A stretch of 64,000 nucleotides of DNA from Candidatus Rhodoferax mariagerensis (lineage in GTDB: Bacteria > Pseudomonadota > Gammaproteobacteria > Burkholderiales > Burkholderiaceae_C): positions 1 to 64,000 of the forward strand of contig JADKAW010000050.1 in the NCBI GenBank assembly GCA_016719055.1, written 5' to 3'. Numbering within the stretch: position 1 is the first letter of the stretch; every line of letters begins with the position of its first letter. The notes below the pieces were generated by a model, which was not told the DNA's origin, ran no database searches, and saw only the letters and a list, made by a program, of their open reading frames with translations. Positions 1 through 10,841 of this stretch are shown here, piece by piece. The translations under genes and the position numbers were made by a program.

Positions 1-438
1 AGCACGCCAAACTCTTGGCGTGGCATCGGGATCAGAATGTCGAGCACACGGTCTTCGGCCATCTTCAACACGGGTGCGCTCTGGGTTTCAGCCTGACGCG
101 TTTGCTTGACAGCAATGTCAATAGTCACGGATGATGGCGATACGTCCATGCCTTACATCGCCTAACTTCGGTGGATGTCGGTGGCTTCGGAAGAACCAGA
201 TAAAAAGGCGCATCAGCCAGGCGCGCCAAGCGGCACGCGCGATTTCAATCGCTGCCGACACCGGTGGGGCCATCAGGATGTTCTAGCGGGCGTGATCTCG
301 GCGCACTGGGCTCAGATCGACCTGCCTGGCGGCGCCAGCGATTGCGCAGTCCAATGGCCACCGCGCGTTTGGCCTGTACCTGACCAACGGTATGTTTGTC
401 GAGTTCAGCAACGATTGTTGGGGCGTAAGAGAGGACAT
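1..438 (-). pseudogene. hslU: hslU 5' fragment, frameshifted
   Basis: Remnant of the AAA+ unfoldase subunit of the HslVU (ClpYQ) protease. The start ATG at 436-438 opens MSSLTPQ. Family stretches then occur in different frames: VGQVQAKRAVAIGLRNRWRR, NILM, EIARA, VKQTRQAE and AEDRVLDILIPMPRQ. The Walker A loop, normally GPTGVGKT, is destroyed by small indels near 255-275, so no working ATPase could be made. The gene leaves the window at base 1. It lies downstream of the hslV remnant with an insertion sequence between them, which fits a decayed hslVU operon. Identification is from memory of the family; the frameshifts are read directly. Confidence 0.8.
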
Positions 439-565
439 AATTGATGAATCTGGTGACGTTCAGGCCAATGGCTGAACATTCGAGAAAACGATTTTGACAG
501 AGCCGTACCGATCAATGGACGTAGTTACCACACTGCTGAGCAATTTTTGAAAGGAATTGCTGGAC

Positions 566-583
566 CTAGCAGCCTGTCGGACT
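566..583 (+). repeat. IS left terminal inverted repeat with CTAG target copy
   Basis: CTAGCAGCCTGTCGGACT is the perfect reverse complement of 2134-2151. The outer CTAG is itself palindromic and is best read as a 4-bp target duplication, leaving a 14-bp terminal repeat starting at 570. Confidence 0.85.
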
Positions 584-2147
584 ATAAACGCCACTGAAAA
601 ATTCTTCTTTAACTATTGATAGTACTTAGTAATAAAGTTATAATGAACCGCATAAGAAGGATTTATATACAGCGTGTCGAACGACATTTTGACTGACCGC
701 AAGACCGACACCTGCTGCCCCCATCAATAAACGATTGGCTCACCAGGACCATCTGGCACGCTTTGTCGGAGAAGTCATCGATAGCCTCGATCTCTCAATC
801 GACTCGCCAACCTGCCGATCGCGGCTCAAAGGCACACCATCCAGCGACCTTGCTGGCCATTTTGATTACGGTTATTCAACCGGGGGTGTTCTCCGACCGC
901 AAGCTGGAAATGCCCTACGACTCTGTGGCCTTTCTTCCATTGGCGCAGAGCAGCCACCCCGACTCGCGGTTCATAGCCACCTTTCGTCGACCAGTATCAG
1001 TAAGAACTCGCTGGCCTGTTTGGGAAAGTGCTGGAAATAGCCCGCGAGATGAAGCTGCTCAAGATAATTACGGTCTGTCTGGATGACACCAGATCCACGC
1101 CAACGCCTCCCTCCCACCGCCCTCTCACCCATGGCCACATCGTCAAGCTTGAAGGCGCTCAAGGCTGAAATGGAACTGCTGGCCCTGGCTGGGGCGGACG
1201 ACGCAACCAATGTCCCTGACGGCGCGGGCCTGCCCAAGGCACTCAAGCTGCGCGAAGACCGCCTCGCTGCCATGGCGGCAGCCAGACCAGATCACTTTGG
1301 CGTGCGGAAGCGCTACGCGCCCGCGAAAGGCCAGATTTGACCGGGAGAAGATAGGCAAGCGCCAAGCACAAAGCTGATAAGACGGGACCAAAAGCCGCGC
1401 GGCCAGACACCCACAGCCCCTCACCCGGGTGTGCGTGACGGTGATCAGATCAACCCTGACTGACGAAGAGTCGCGCATCATGCCGGTGGCCGGTGGCAGT
1501 TAGCAGTGCTACAACGCACAGGCCGGGGGTGGATGCCGACCACGATGCTGGTATTGGCCTACCACCTTGACAGAAGCGCCCAATGACAAGAGTGAATCAG
1601 CCGTGCTCCAAGTTCTGCAAGAGCAGCAAGCTAAGCTCAGCACTGCCACCACCCTGGTTGCTGACACCGGCTATTGCAGTGAAAACAACGTCAACGCCTG
1701 TGCCGGGGTGGCCAAGATCGTGCCTTTACGGTTGCCGTGGCCCGCCAAGACCATCACCCACACTGGAGCGAACGTTTAAGAGGCCCGCGCCCCTGAAGGC
1801 AGATGCCACACCGATAAGGCGATGGCACATCGTTTGGCAACGTTGGCGAGCAGAGCTGCTTACGCTGTTCACAAGCAAGCGGTGGAGCCGGTGTTTGGCA
1901 TCATCAAGTCGGTGACGGTTCAGGCGCAGTTCTCCTTGCTGCGCGGATTGAGGCAAAGTCTTAGGTGAATGGAATCTGGTTTGCCTGGCCTGGAATGTCA
2001 AGCGCATGTAACATATTGCGTCCAAAAAGTTGGATAAGGGGGAAAAATGCTTTGAGAAGGCTCAAATTCGCAAAGTCAATACCAAACTGCCTATATTTTG
2101 AGCAGATTGGAAATTTCAAATTTTGAATCGCTAAGTCCGACAGGCTG
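570..2147 (+). mobile_element. IS1182-family insertion sequence, transposase dead
   Basis: An element of about 1.58 kb bounded by perfect inverted repeats (570-583 and 2134-2147) and flanked by CTAG on both sides, as expected for a target duplication. It carries one transposase gene broken in several frames, so it cannot move by itself, although its ends could still be used by a related transposase. It sits between the hslV and hslU remnants; its right CTAG overlaps the hslV stop codon. Family assignment comes from the transposase motifs, not from a database search. Confidence 0.8.
674..2011 (+). pseudogene. IS1182-family transposase, multiply frameshifted
   Basis: The pieces follow the order of an IS1182-type DDE transposase but switch frame repeatedly: LLPPSINDWL (about 705-735), DHLARFVGEVIDSLDLS (about 740-800), GVFSDRKLE and YDSVAFLPL then IATFRR (about 890-990), a charged helix LKALKAEMELLALAGADDAT with REDRLAAMAAA (1140-1280), LVADTGYCSENNVNAC (1650-1705), VEPVFGIIKSV (1880-1915), and GEWNLVCLAWNVKRM ending at TAA 2009-2011. 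At least four frame changes are needed to join them. No full-length product is possible. Confidence 0.85.
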
Positions 2148-2151
2148 CTAG
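2134..2151 (-). repeat. IS right terminal inverted repeat with CTAG target copy
   Basis: Perfect reverse complement of 566-583. The terminal CTAG provides the TAG that closes the hslV remnant on the minus strand. Confidence 0.85.
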
Positions 2152-2690
2152 AGGGTTTCAATGGTGTGGTTCATGTTGGTGTAAATACAAATCTCACCAG
2201 CAATCTCCAGCGAACGCTTGACGATGTCCTGCGCCGATAACTCCGTGTGATTGAGCAGCCTGGCGCTAGCAGGCATCAACACCGCCAGATCCGATGGGCT
2301 GACTGTGCCGTTTTCCGGCTCTAACACATCACGCCGTTACCGGTAGTGTCGAGGATGCCTCGGGTCAGCCACGGCAAGCAAGGCTTCAGGCGGCGCAGCA
2401 CGCGGTCAGTGCGCCGGTCTTTGGTCAGCTCAATGGCGGCGCGAACCAGGTGACCCTGGTGTTTTTCAGGTTTGGCCTCAAGGCAACTCAAACAGCGTAA
2501 AGGCATCTGCCAACCACCGGCAAAACCGGCCAAAACTTTGCCGTGATAGAGCTTGCACACCTTGCGTACTGTGCCCTTGACCTGTAATGTTGCCCAGGCT
2601 GACCTGGCCGTCGCCGCCAATGGCGACCTGCATCCCGCCGGGAGTCTGGCGACGCACGCTGATGATCGTGGTTCCGTGATATTGATCCAT
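2148..2690 (-). pseudogene. hslV: hslV (peptidase subunit of HslVU), frameshifted
   Basis: Remnant of the N-terminal-threonine peptidase that pairs with HslU. The start ATG at 2688-2690 gives MDQYHGTTIISVRRQ, with the Thr-Thr processing site still present, then AIGGDGQVSLGNI. The frame changes to KVCKLYHGKVLAGFAGG, changes again around ADAFTLFE, then runs EKHQGHLVRAAIELTKD and RTDRVLRRL, and changes once more before SLEIAGEICIYTNMNHTIET. Length and order match the family (about 180 residues), but at least three frameshifts prevent translation. It directly follows the STAS remnant, whose stop lies 17 bases upstream. Confidence 0.85.
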
Positions 2691-2706
2691 ACAAGGCCAA
2701 GCATTC

Positions 2707-4365
2707 CTAAAGTGTTCGCGCGGTGACCCGCGCATGTTCGTTAATTCAATCAAGCTGAAAACTACCGCCACCAACTGCGGCGCATCGTTGCAATTCAACA
2801 CTGGCCCCGGACGACTGCGCGTTGGCCAGCCAGTTCAAGATGCTGCCCTGCGGAAAAATCAACCCGGACCAAGGTTGGCGCGGAAACCACAAAGGGGGCT
2901 GCCGCTGGACGGTGCCGCCTGCAAAAGCTGCCAACACGGCTGGCGGCGTCGCACTTCACGCAGACACGGCCAGCGGACTTTGGGCCGAGTTGCCTGACGA
3001 CAACAGGGGCTGGGGCAGACAGATCGACGGACAGCACCAAGCCGTCGTCCCGATGGCAGCACTTCGCTGGACGCCAGGACGGTGAAGTGAACCTCATAGG
3101 TGACACTGAAGTACAAGGCCCCAGATCAAATTCATCGGCAGGCGCTGAATGCGCGGCATCGAAGCACAAAATGCTACCAGTACCGCGCAACGTGTTTATC
3201 ACCCACGGTAGTCTGAAGCCGAAGGATGTTATCCAGCACATCCGTACCATCCAGCCTGCAACAGCAGGGCAGCTCGCACCAGCGGCTTAGCGCAGCCGAC
3301 AGCGCCTCCAAGCCACCCGGCGTAAAGTGTTCTCAATGCACGCCAGTCAGATGACAGGGCTCGGTCCCTGACATGCACCCGTGTTTTGCAGTTGCTGTAC
3401 CGCGTTAAGCCTCCCAGAACGGCTGGGGCTGCCAGAGTCCGCGGGCGAAAGTACACCGGGCGGCGGCAGAACCGCACCACCGTAAGCCACCCCGGCTTCC
3501 ACACCCTGCGCACAACTGGCAGCCAAGCCGGTGCCTTGCCGCCAAAGCGCTTGGCATAGTCGGTGGCCGTATGTTCAAAGGCTGGCCATCTGATCGGTGG
3601 CGCGGTACAAATCCAACAAGGCCACAACCCACGTCTGGCTGGTCCTGGAAAGCGTACCGAGGTGTTTGCGGGGCGCTTAACAACACGGCCTCGGCTCCAC
3701 CGTCATCACTGTTGGCAAAGCGGATAGCCTTGCCCTCTTCCAGCATCGGATCAGTCAAATCTTTATCGGCCTGAACTCCTCGGTGCCAGATGCATAGACA
3801 ACATACCCCGCCACCGTGGTCAGGTATCGAGGGTGGCGCGGTCGTGGTGGGTGCGTCAAAGCGGCTTTGCCCTGCGGAAACCGATGAACCCATCTGGTAG
3901 GCACCTGCGGTTTCGCTGTCATAAGGGTCTGACGGCAAGGTGGTGGCAAATGCACTGTCAATGCCGTCTTGCTGAACCGGCTGGGGTGTACCTGCTCGCG
4001 CGGCCTATCCTGCCGGTCTTGGGGCCACCATTGCCCTTCCACCATTGCTTGGACATCTGGACTTCAATTTCATCGATTTTCTTGAGCGTCTGGGCACGCT
4101 CTTCGTTTCAGCAGGTGACCGAGCGGAAAGAGGGCGAAGGCAGCGCCGGTGGCGCCTGAGTTGACCTGTGCCATGGCGCGGCGCAATTTGCGAGATTTTC
4201 AAACTCCACGTTTACGCTGCATCGTTATACTGCTTGCGCTCAATCATTGTTTGAGCGCAAGCTTACCGTGATCACCCGAGCGTTCGGACTCGGCTTTTTC
4301 TTCCCAATCGACCGTTGGATTGAGCACGGATTTGGCGACCTTTGACAATAAGCCCGGACTATTGC
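2707..4365 (-). pseudogene. STAS-domain protein gene, frameshifted
   Basis: Between the dksA and hslV remnants the minus strand carries, in shifting frames, GLLSKVAKSVLNPTVDWEE at the amino end, then TLKKIDEIEVQMSKQWWK, then LEEGKAIRFANSDDGGAEA, then FEHTATDYAKRFGG, and at the end IRVDF, GSILNWLANAQSSGASVELQ and a TAG at 2707-2709. I recognise this as the STAS-domain protein found upstream of hslV in Comamonadaceae; the final segment resembles the STAS fold. Its role in those bacteria is not known to me. Many indels separate the segments, so it cannot be expressed intact. The identification is from recollection of the family and is less certain than hslV or dksA. Confidence 0.6.
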
Positions 4366-4425
4366 CTTCTATTGCCAGAAGAAAACCTTGGTAACTCCTC
4401 TGGATGGGACGCCACAAGGCGTCAT

Positions 4426-5382
4426 TCTCAAACATTTTTTTGCCTGAGTTCGGGCCGCTGCTGCGCCTCAAGTGACAGCGTTGCAGTGGGTCGCGCCAGC
4501 AAGCGCCCGACGCCAATGGATTCACCGGTTTCATCCCCATAGCCATAGTCGCCGGCGTCAATGCGCGCAATTGACTGTTCAATCTTCTTCAGCAGCTTGC
4601 GCTCGCGATCACGGGTGCGGCAATTCAAGTCGCATGCTCTTCTTCAATGGTGGCGCGGTCTGCTGGATCGGGCACTACGACCAGTGTCTTCGCGCAAATG
4701 CTCGGTGGTTTCACCAGCTTTGTTGAGAAATTCCGTTTTCAGACCGACCAGCTTCAGACGAAAAAGCACCAGCTGGGTTTCGTTTCATGTACTCTTCATC
4801 GGGCATGGCGATCAATTCAGCATCGCTGAGCTCGGCCCCGGCCTGATTTTCCAATTGCTGATCAGCGCCGGATCTTTCTTGACGGCTGAAGCCAAGGCCG
4901 GCGCGATCGGCTGGACCGTGGTCATCTGGGTAAACGACTTGGCCTGGAGTCAGACGCGACGGACTGTGCCATGGAGGGCACGGTCGAGGTGCGCCAGCCG
5001 CGAGGAGGGTCGACCAGAGCGCACCGGTACACCCAACGGGGTCAGCTGCGGGGTATTGACAATGCTGCCAACGGGGGCTGGAGCCGGTTTGGCAACCGGG
5101 GAGGTGGCGGGTGCTGCGGCAGCCTTGGTGGCTTTGACAATGGGTTCGGCATGTGTTTTGGTGGTCACGGGTTCAGACTTCTTATGGACAGCGGGTGCAA
5201 GCAGCTTGGTTTTGCTGGTGTACCATGCGTGGATTTTGGCTCAGGTGGCCGGGGCGGCAGACCTGGCGACTTCGCCGGGGTTGGGTTTGGTTGCCGGCTT
5301 GTCCGCGACAGTTGGTTTTTACCGCTGGTCGAGTGCTTGGTTTTTCAGCCGCCACTTGGGGTTTGATCACTTTGTCTTTCAC
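4426..5382 (-). pseudogene. dksA: dksA, frameshifted
   Basis: Remnant of the RNA polymerase-binding ppGpp cofactor DksA, in the long form with an Ala/Lys/Pro-rich amino end seen in this family of bacteria. A GTG at 5380-5382 follows a strong AGGAGG and opens VKDKVIKPQVAAEKPSTRP. After frame changes come VPLGVP-like and KPAPAPVG pieces. The carboxyl end is well kept (RTRDRERKLLKKIEQSIARI, DYGYGDETGESIGVGRLLA, RPTATLSLEAQQRPELRQK), although a Gly stands where a Cys is usual after YGY. The central coiled coil is scrambled. The good ribosome-binding site suggests loss was fairly recent. Confidence 0.8.
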
Positions 5383-5585
5383 GATGGACCTCCTGGCAGG
5401 TTTGTCTTGTATTTTGAATGCCTTGTCAGGCCGCGGACGGTTCATGGGGTGGGCTGCATGGTAGCTGGGTAGTCTCTGGCGGGGCTATTTCTTCGGCGCG
5501 CGAGTGTACAGGGTCGGGCCGGGCAAGGCCCATCAGTTGTAAAAGAGAGGCAAACATCACGATTCATTCAAGTCCTTGTTAATGC

Positions 5586-6508
5586 CTAGGCAAGACTCTT
5601 TGCCATGCCTTGCAGAAAAATATCCTGCGGCAGGTCGATGCCAATGAAAACCATTTTGCTGCAGGGCTTTTCGTCCTTGCCCCAAGTGGGGCCCAGGTCG
5701 CTGCCCATCAGCTGGTGCACGCCCTGAAAAATCACTTTACGGTCCGTTCCCTGCATATAAAGAACACCTTTGTAACGCAGCATGCGCGGGCCATAAACAT
5801 TCACCACAGCCCCCAAAAAGTCTTCCAGCTTGGCCGGGTCGAAGGCACGGTCGGACCTGAAGACAAAACTCTTTACATCGTCGTCGTGGGCGTGATGATG
5901 GCCGTGCTGGTGTGACGGATGGTTGCAGCTCTCGCCCGGGGCGTGGTCATGATGGTCATGGTCATGCCCGGCGTGATCGTCTTCCTTGAGAAAATCCGGG
6001 TCAATGTCGAGCTTGGTATTGAGGTTAAAACCACGCAGGTCAAACACCTCGCTGAGTGCAACTTCACCAAAATGCACGGCTTTTTGTGGGGCCCGCGGGT
6101 TCATGTGCTTCAGGCGGTGTTTTAGATCGTCCACATCTTCAGCCGATACCAGGTCAGTCTTGCTGATGAAGATCTGGTCGGCAAAACCTACCTGGCGGCG
6201 CGCCTCCTGGCGATCATCGAGCTGTTTTTGCGCGTGTTTTGCATCGACCAGCGTCAGGATGGCGTCGAGCAGGTAGCTCTCGGCGATCTCATCGTCCATG
6301 AAAAGCGTTTGCGCCACCGGTCCGGGGTCGGCCACCGGTGGTCTCGATCACCACGCGGTCAAAGTCCAGCAGTCCCTGCCGCTTTTGGTGGCCAGCAGTT
6401 GCAGCGCTTCACGCAGGTCTTCGCGAATGGTGCAGCAGATGCAACCGTTGCTCATCTGGATGATCTGCTCTTTGGAGTCGGTCACCAAAATGTCGTTGTC
6501 GATGTTTT
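5586..6508 (-). pseudogene. CobW/COG0523-type GTPase, amino end lost and frameshifted
   Basis: Remnant of a CobW-family metallochaperone GTPase. The first 45 or so residues, including the P-loop GxxGSGKT, are absent. Homology starts at NIDNDILVTDSKEQ and keeps the metal-binding NGCICCTIREDL. A one-base loss near 6375 and a two-base loss near 6335 then change frame. From 6335 down to 5586 one long frame remains with LADPGPVAQT-like start, SKTDLV (guanine specificity), a His/Asp-rich loop (HDHDHHDHAP, HQHGHHHAHDDD) and the CobW carboxyl domain. Without the P-loop the product could not bind nucleotide. It stands upstream of dksA, the usual order in Comamonadaceae. Confidence 0.8.
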
Positions 6509-6555
6509 GTGTGCTTTATAGAAGGCAGCGAGTGTAACGATCCGGCGCTCTAGGT

Positions 6556-7737
<1,182 letters not shown>

Positions 7738-7795
7738 GGCGACCCAGGCAAGCGCAGGCCCGCGGTCTGACTGGCTGCGCTTCTTAACAGGAAAT

Positions 7796-8107
7796 TCAAT
7801 AGGTGATGGACATCGAGGGTACGTCAACCCGGATCATGGGCTTGCCCAGGGCGGCGCTGACGGCAGCCACGTATTCGGCGGCCCACTTGGCATCGCCAAA
7901 CAGCGCAGCACCCGCCGCTTGCGTGACCACCAGAATCTTGTCAGCGGTTAGCACTTTGCCACTGGCACGCAGTGGTTCGCATTCGAATGTGATGAACTGC
8001 TGATCGAGCCAGGCGCGCGCGGCATCGTGCGCCAGCACCGCACCGTCGGGCACGTGAAAAGAGAACTCATGACCCTTGTCCAACACCACACTGATTTGTT
8101 TTTGCAT
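7796..8107 (-). CDS. Small conserved-looking protein of unknown function
   Basis: 103 residues starting MQKQISVVLDKGHEFSFHVP. The protein is acidic, has no membrane segment or signal peptide, and is predicted to alternate strands and helices: a beta-rich start, a central helix AHDAARAWLDQQF, then GKVLTADKILVVTQAAGAAL and a helical end. I do not recognise the family. It lies between xerC and rlmI on the same strand with about 30 and 60 bases of spacing, so co-transcription from xerC is plausible. The clean frame and housekeeping context argue it is real. Confidence 0.7.
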   Translation of the reverse strand: MQKQISVVLDKGHEFSFHVPDGAVLAHDAARAWLDQQFITFECEPLRASGKVLTADKILVVTQAAGAALFGDAKWAAEYVAAVSAALGKPMIRVDVPSMSITY

Positions 8108-8139
8108 AAGTCACCCATTTAAAAAATTGCTACATGCCG

Positions 8140-9174
8140 CTATTTTGAACCACCAGACTTGAGGTGCGCGCGCGGATGCGCCGCATCATAGGCCTTGGCC
8201 AGGTGCCCAAAGTCGAGCCGCGTGTAAATCTGGGTGGTGCTGATGTTGGCATGACCCAGCAGTTCCTGCACACCACGCAGGTCACTGCTGGATTGCAGCA
8301 CATGGCTGGCAAATGAATGGCGCAGCATGTGCGGGTGCACGGGCATGGCCAGCCCGGCATGCAAACTGCGCAGTTTCAGGCGCTGCCAGACTGACTGCGC
8401 ACTCAACCGGGTGCCGCGCTGACCCACAAACAAAGCCATTTGATCTGGCCGCACTACTGGGGCAGCACTGATCGGCGTCAAGGCGCGCCTCGCAATTGAC
8501 GGACTTTGATCGCGAACAGCCAGCCAGGCCTGCAGCGCTTGCACCGCTTTGGCACCGACGGGCACGATGCGGCGCTTGCTGCCCTTGCCCAGCACATGCG
8601 CCTCAGCAGCCTGCAAGTCAACCCAGCCGCGTGCGCCGTCACTGGCTTGCACGTCCAGGCCCGTCAGCTCGCCCAGCCGTAGTCCGCTGCCGTACAGCAG
8701 CTCGACCATGGCCGCATCTCGTGCCTCCAGCCAGGCGCTGGTGCCCTCACCCTGAAAACTGGCCAACTGCACGGCTTCATCCACGCCCAGTGCCTTGGGC
8801 AGGGGCTTGGCCGCCTTGGGTGCGCGCACGTCCAGCACCGGGTTGCAGGCAATCAGGCCCTCGCGGCCCAGCCAGGTATAAAAGCCGCGCCAGCCCGACA
8901 GGATCAGGGCGATGCCGCGGCCACTGCGCCCACCGGCATGCATCTGCGCCACCCAGCGCCGGATATGGCTGCTTTGTACCTGCTGCAAGCTGACACCGGC
9001 CACCTCTGCGTTGTGGCTGAGCTTTTCAAGGTCAAGGGTATAAAGCGCGAGCGTGCGCTGTGCCAGACGTTTTTCGAACTGCACATGGTCCAGGTAGCGC
9101 TGCACCAGCGCGTGGAAGGGGGCTGTGTTCAAAGGCTGACCCGGCATGACCGCAGCAGGGTTGTGCGTGTTCAT
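8140..9174 (-). CDS. xerC: Tyrosine recombinase XerC
   Basis: Site-specific tyrosine recombinase, 344 residues, which with XerD resolves chromosome dimers at dif. The amino-terminal SAM-like DNA-binding domain (about 18-118) is followed by the catalytic domain with the full set of residues: R166 in GSGLRLGEL, K197 in LGKGSK, H282 and R285 in HMLRHSFASH, H308 in LLGHANI and nucleophile Y317 in TQIYTRL. The fold is slightly longer than usual because of an insert near 225-245 (RDQSPSIARRALTPIS). It sits in the common proteobacterial order dapF-DUF484-xerC, 25 bases after the DUF484 gene. The start at 9174 gives the normal amino end. Confidence 0.93.
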   Translation of the reverse strand: MNTHNPAAVMPGQPLNTAPFHALVQRYLDHVQFEKRLAQRTLALYTLDLEKLSHNAEVAGVSLQQVQSSHIRRWVAQMHAGGRSGRGIALILSGWRGFYTWLGREGLIACNPVLDVRAPKAAKPLPKALGVDEAVQLASFQGEGTSAWLEARDAAMVELLYGSGLRLGELTGLDVQASDGARGWVDLQAAEAHVLGKGSKRRIVPVGAKAVQALQAWLAVRDQSPSIARRALTPISAAPVVRPDQMALFVGQRGTRLSAQSVWQRLKLRSLHAGLAMPVHPHMLRHSFASHVLQSSSDLRGVQELLGHANISTTQIYTRLDFGHLAKAYDAAHPRAHLKSGGSK

Positions 9175-9199
9175 TCAATGAGCCAGGGTGCCGCTGAGC

Positions 9200-9919
9200 C
9201 TAACGCAGCCGCGACAGCGCAGCACTGGACAGCTCGGCAATACGCCCCAAAAAGTCGGTACCCATGGTGCTGGCAAAGCGTTGGGCATCGGGCGAGGCCA
9301 GCACCAGCAGGCCAAACGCCGGGACGATGCCGCCACCGGGTTGACCCATCGCTTGCACGGCCCGCAGCGGCAAAATCGCCAGCGAGGTGGCCGCCTGCGG
9401 CTCAGGCAGCCAGCTGATGGCCTCCAAGCCGGTGTTGACACCGCAAAACGGCTCGGTCAGCGAGGTGGCAAACATCTTGGCGTCGTTGCTGACCCCGGTG
9501 GCAAAGTCGCAGCCGGCATAGGCCGGTGCCACACCCCAGACCTTGATGCCCACCTGCGGCACCGAAAACTGGTCGGCAATCTCGTCGGCCACCAGTTGCG
9601 GCAGTAGCAGCGGGTCGGTGTTGAGAAACAGACTGCGCGCCCACAGCAGCAGCTTGTCGGACAGCACCATGTTTTCATTGACGTTGCGAATCATGTCCAT
9701 GATGCGCTGCTCCAGCATGCGGATCTTGTCGCGCAGCAAGCCGGCCTGGCGCTCTTGCAGGCTCACAGTGCGTTGGCTGTGCGGGCTCGACAGTTGCACC
9801 GCCGACAGCAAGTCGGCGTGGCGCACAAAAAAATCAGGCGTGTTGGCCAGGTAGTTGGCAATGTCGTCTTCGGTGATGGGGCTGCCGATAGCGCTGGGAA
9901 GTGTGGGTGTGTTGGGCAT
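9200..9919 (-). CDS. DUF484 family protein
   Basis: 239 residues. The amino end matches the DUF484 pattern: ITEDDIANYLANTPDFFVRH, then SSPHSQRTVSLQERQ, a helix-rich stretch (about 60-100), and a GAF-like carboxyl half with SLAILPLRAV and GLLVLASPDAQRFASTMGTD. The family lies between dapF and xerC in many proteobacteria. Its function is undefined; the GAF-like fold suggests small-molecule sensing, which is inference. It starts 2 bases after the dapF stop, so the two are surely co-transcribed. Confidence 0.88.
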   Translation of the reverse strand: MPNTPTLPSAIGSPITEDDIANYLANTPDFFVRHADLLSAVQLSSPHSQRTVSLQERQAGLLRDKIRMLEQRIMDMIRNVNENMVLSDKLLLWARSLFLNTDPLLLPQLVADEIADQFSVPQVGIKVWGVAPAYAGCDFATGVSNDAKMFATSLTEPFCGVNTGLEAISWLPEPQAATSLAILPLRAVQAMGQPGGGIVPAFGLLVLASPDAQRFASTMGTDFLGRIAELSSAALSRLR

Positions 9920-9921
9920 GG

Positions 9922-10797
9922 TTAAACCAGGTTGGGGAGTTCAATGTGACCGTCAAAAACATGGGTGGCCGCGCCGGTCAGCAGTACCGGACTGCCAGCG
10001 CCTTGCCAGGCAATCGTCAGGGTGCCGCCGTGCGTTTGCACATCCACGCAGGCGTCAAGCAAGCCAAGCCGGATGCCTGCCACCACCGCCGCGCAGGCCC
10101 CGGTGCCGCAGGCCAGTGTTTCACCCGCACCGCGCTCGTACACGCGCAGGTGCACATGGCCTCGGTCAACCACCTGCATAAAGCCAACATTCACACCGCG
10201 CGCAAAAGCGCTAAGGTTTTGAATGGCCGGACCCAGGCGCAGCACCGGTGCTGTGCCGACATCGTCCACCAAGGTCACGGCGTGGGGGTTGCCCATCGAA
10301 ACAAGCGCTACATTAATCATAGTAGGTTGCGATTTATCTGTAAGGGCTAGAGGCCATAGATGCCATAAACCTGTGGGGATAGGCACAACGCCATTGGGAT
10401 CGAACGGCAGCCGTGCCAATTCAAAATCAGGGGCTTCCATATCGACGGTCACGCGGCCATCCGCCTGCCACTGCAGTTGCAGCACGCGGTTCATGGTTTG
10501 CACCGTCACGCATTCTTTGGTGCTCAGGCCCTGGCGACGTACAAAGGCCATGAAGCAACGCGCGCCGTTGCCACAATGCTCGACTTCATAGCCGTCCGCG
10601 TTGTGGATGACATACGAAAAATCAATGCCGGGCGCGTCGGATGAGCGCACCGTCAAAATCTGGTCCGCACCCACGCCAAAGTGGCGGTCACCCAAAAAAC
10701 GATAGTGCTCAGCCCTTAGCCCATAACGGGTACGGGTCTCATCGAGCACCACAAAGTCGTTGCCGGCACCCTGCATCTTGGTAAACGGAATTTGCAT
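9922..10797 (-). CDS. dapF: Diaminopimelate epimerase
   Basis: Converts LL- to meso-diaminopimelate in the lysine and peptidoglycan pathway; cytoplasmic. The two catalytic cysteines are C75 in EHCGNGARCF and C230 in LACGTGACAA, and the start MQIPFTKMQGAGNDFVVLD is typical. Length is 291 residues, somewhat longer than the usual 275-280. The excess maps to residues about 145-162 (WHLWPLALTDKSQPTMIN), encoded by a copy of the short CTAGCCCTT-type repeat lying in frame just before VSMGNPHAV. The catalytic core is unaffected, so the enzyme is probably active. First gene of a dapF-DUF484-xerC operon. Confidence 0.95.
   Translation of the reverse strand: MQIPFTKMQGAGNDFVVLDETRTRYGLRAEHYRFLGDRHFGVGADQILTVRSSDAPGIDFSYVIHNADGYEVEHCGNGARCFMAFVRRQGLSTKECVTVQTMNRVLQLQWQADGRVTVDMEAPDFELARLPFDPNGVVPIPTGLWHLWPLALTDKSQPTMINVALVSMGNPHAVTLVDDVGTAPVLRLGPAIQNLSAFARGVNVGFMQVVDRGHVHLRVYERGAGETLACGTGACAAVVAGIRLGLLDACVDVQTHGGTLTIAWQGAGSPVLLTGAATHVFDGHIELPNLV
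10309..10363 (-). repeat. Short CTAGCCCTT repeat, inside dapF
   Basis: On the plus strand TCATAGTAGGTTGCGATTTA followed by TCTGTAAGGGCTAGAGGCC is the reverse orientation of the family repeat and resembles the copy at 30141-30180. It is read through in the dapF frame. Confidence 0.55.
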
Positions 10798-10841
10798 GGG
10801 GGATGATTATCTGCGAGCGCTGGGTGGACGATATGACCGCG

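Noticed and set aside
175..444. Plus-strand frame of 89 codons
   Set aside because: It overlaps the hslU remnant on the other strand and matches nothing.
4561..5472. Plus-strand frame of 303 codons
   Set aside because: It is antisense to the dksA remnant; the apparent membrane-like sequence comes from the Ala/Lys codons of dksA read backwards.
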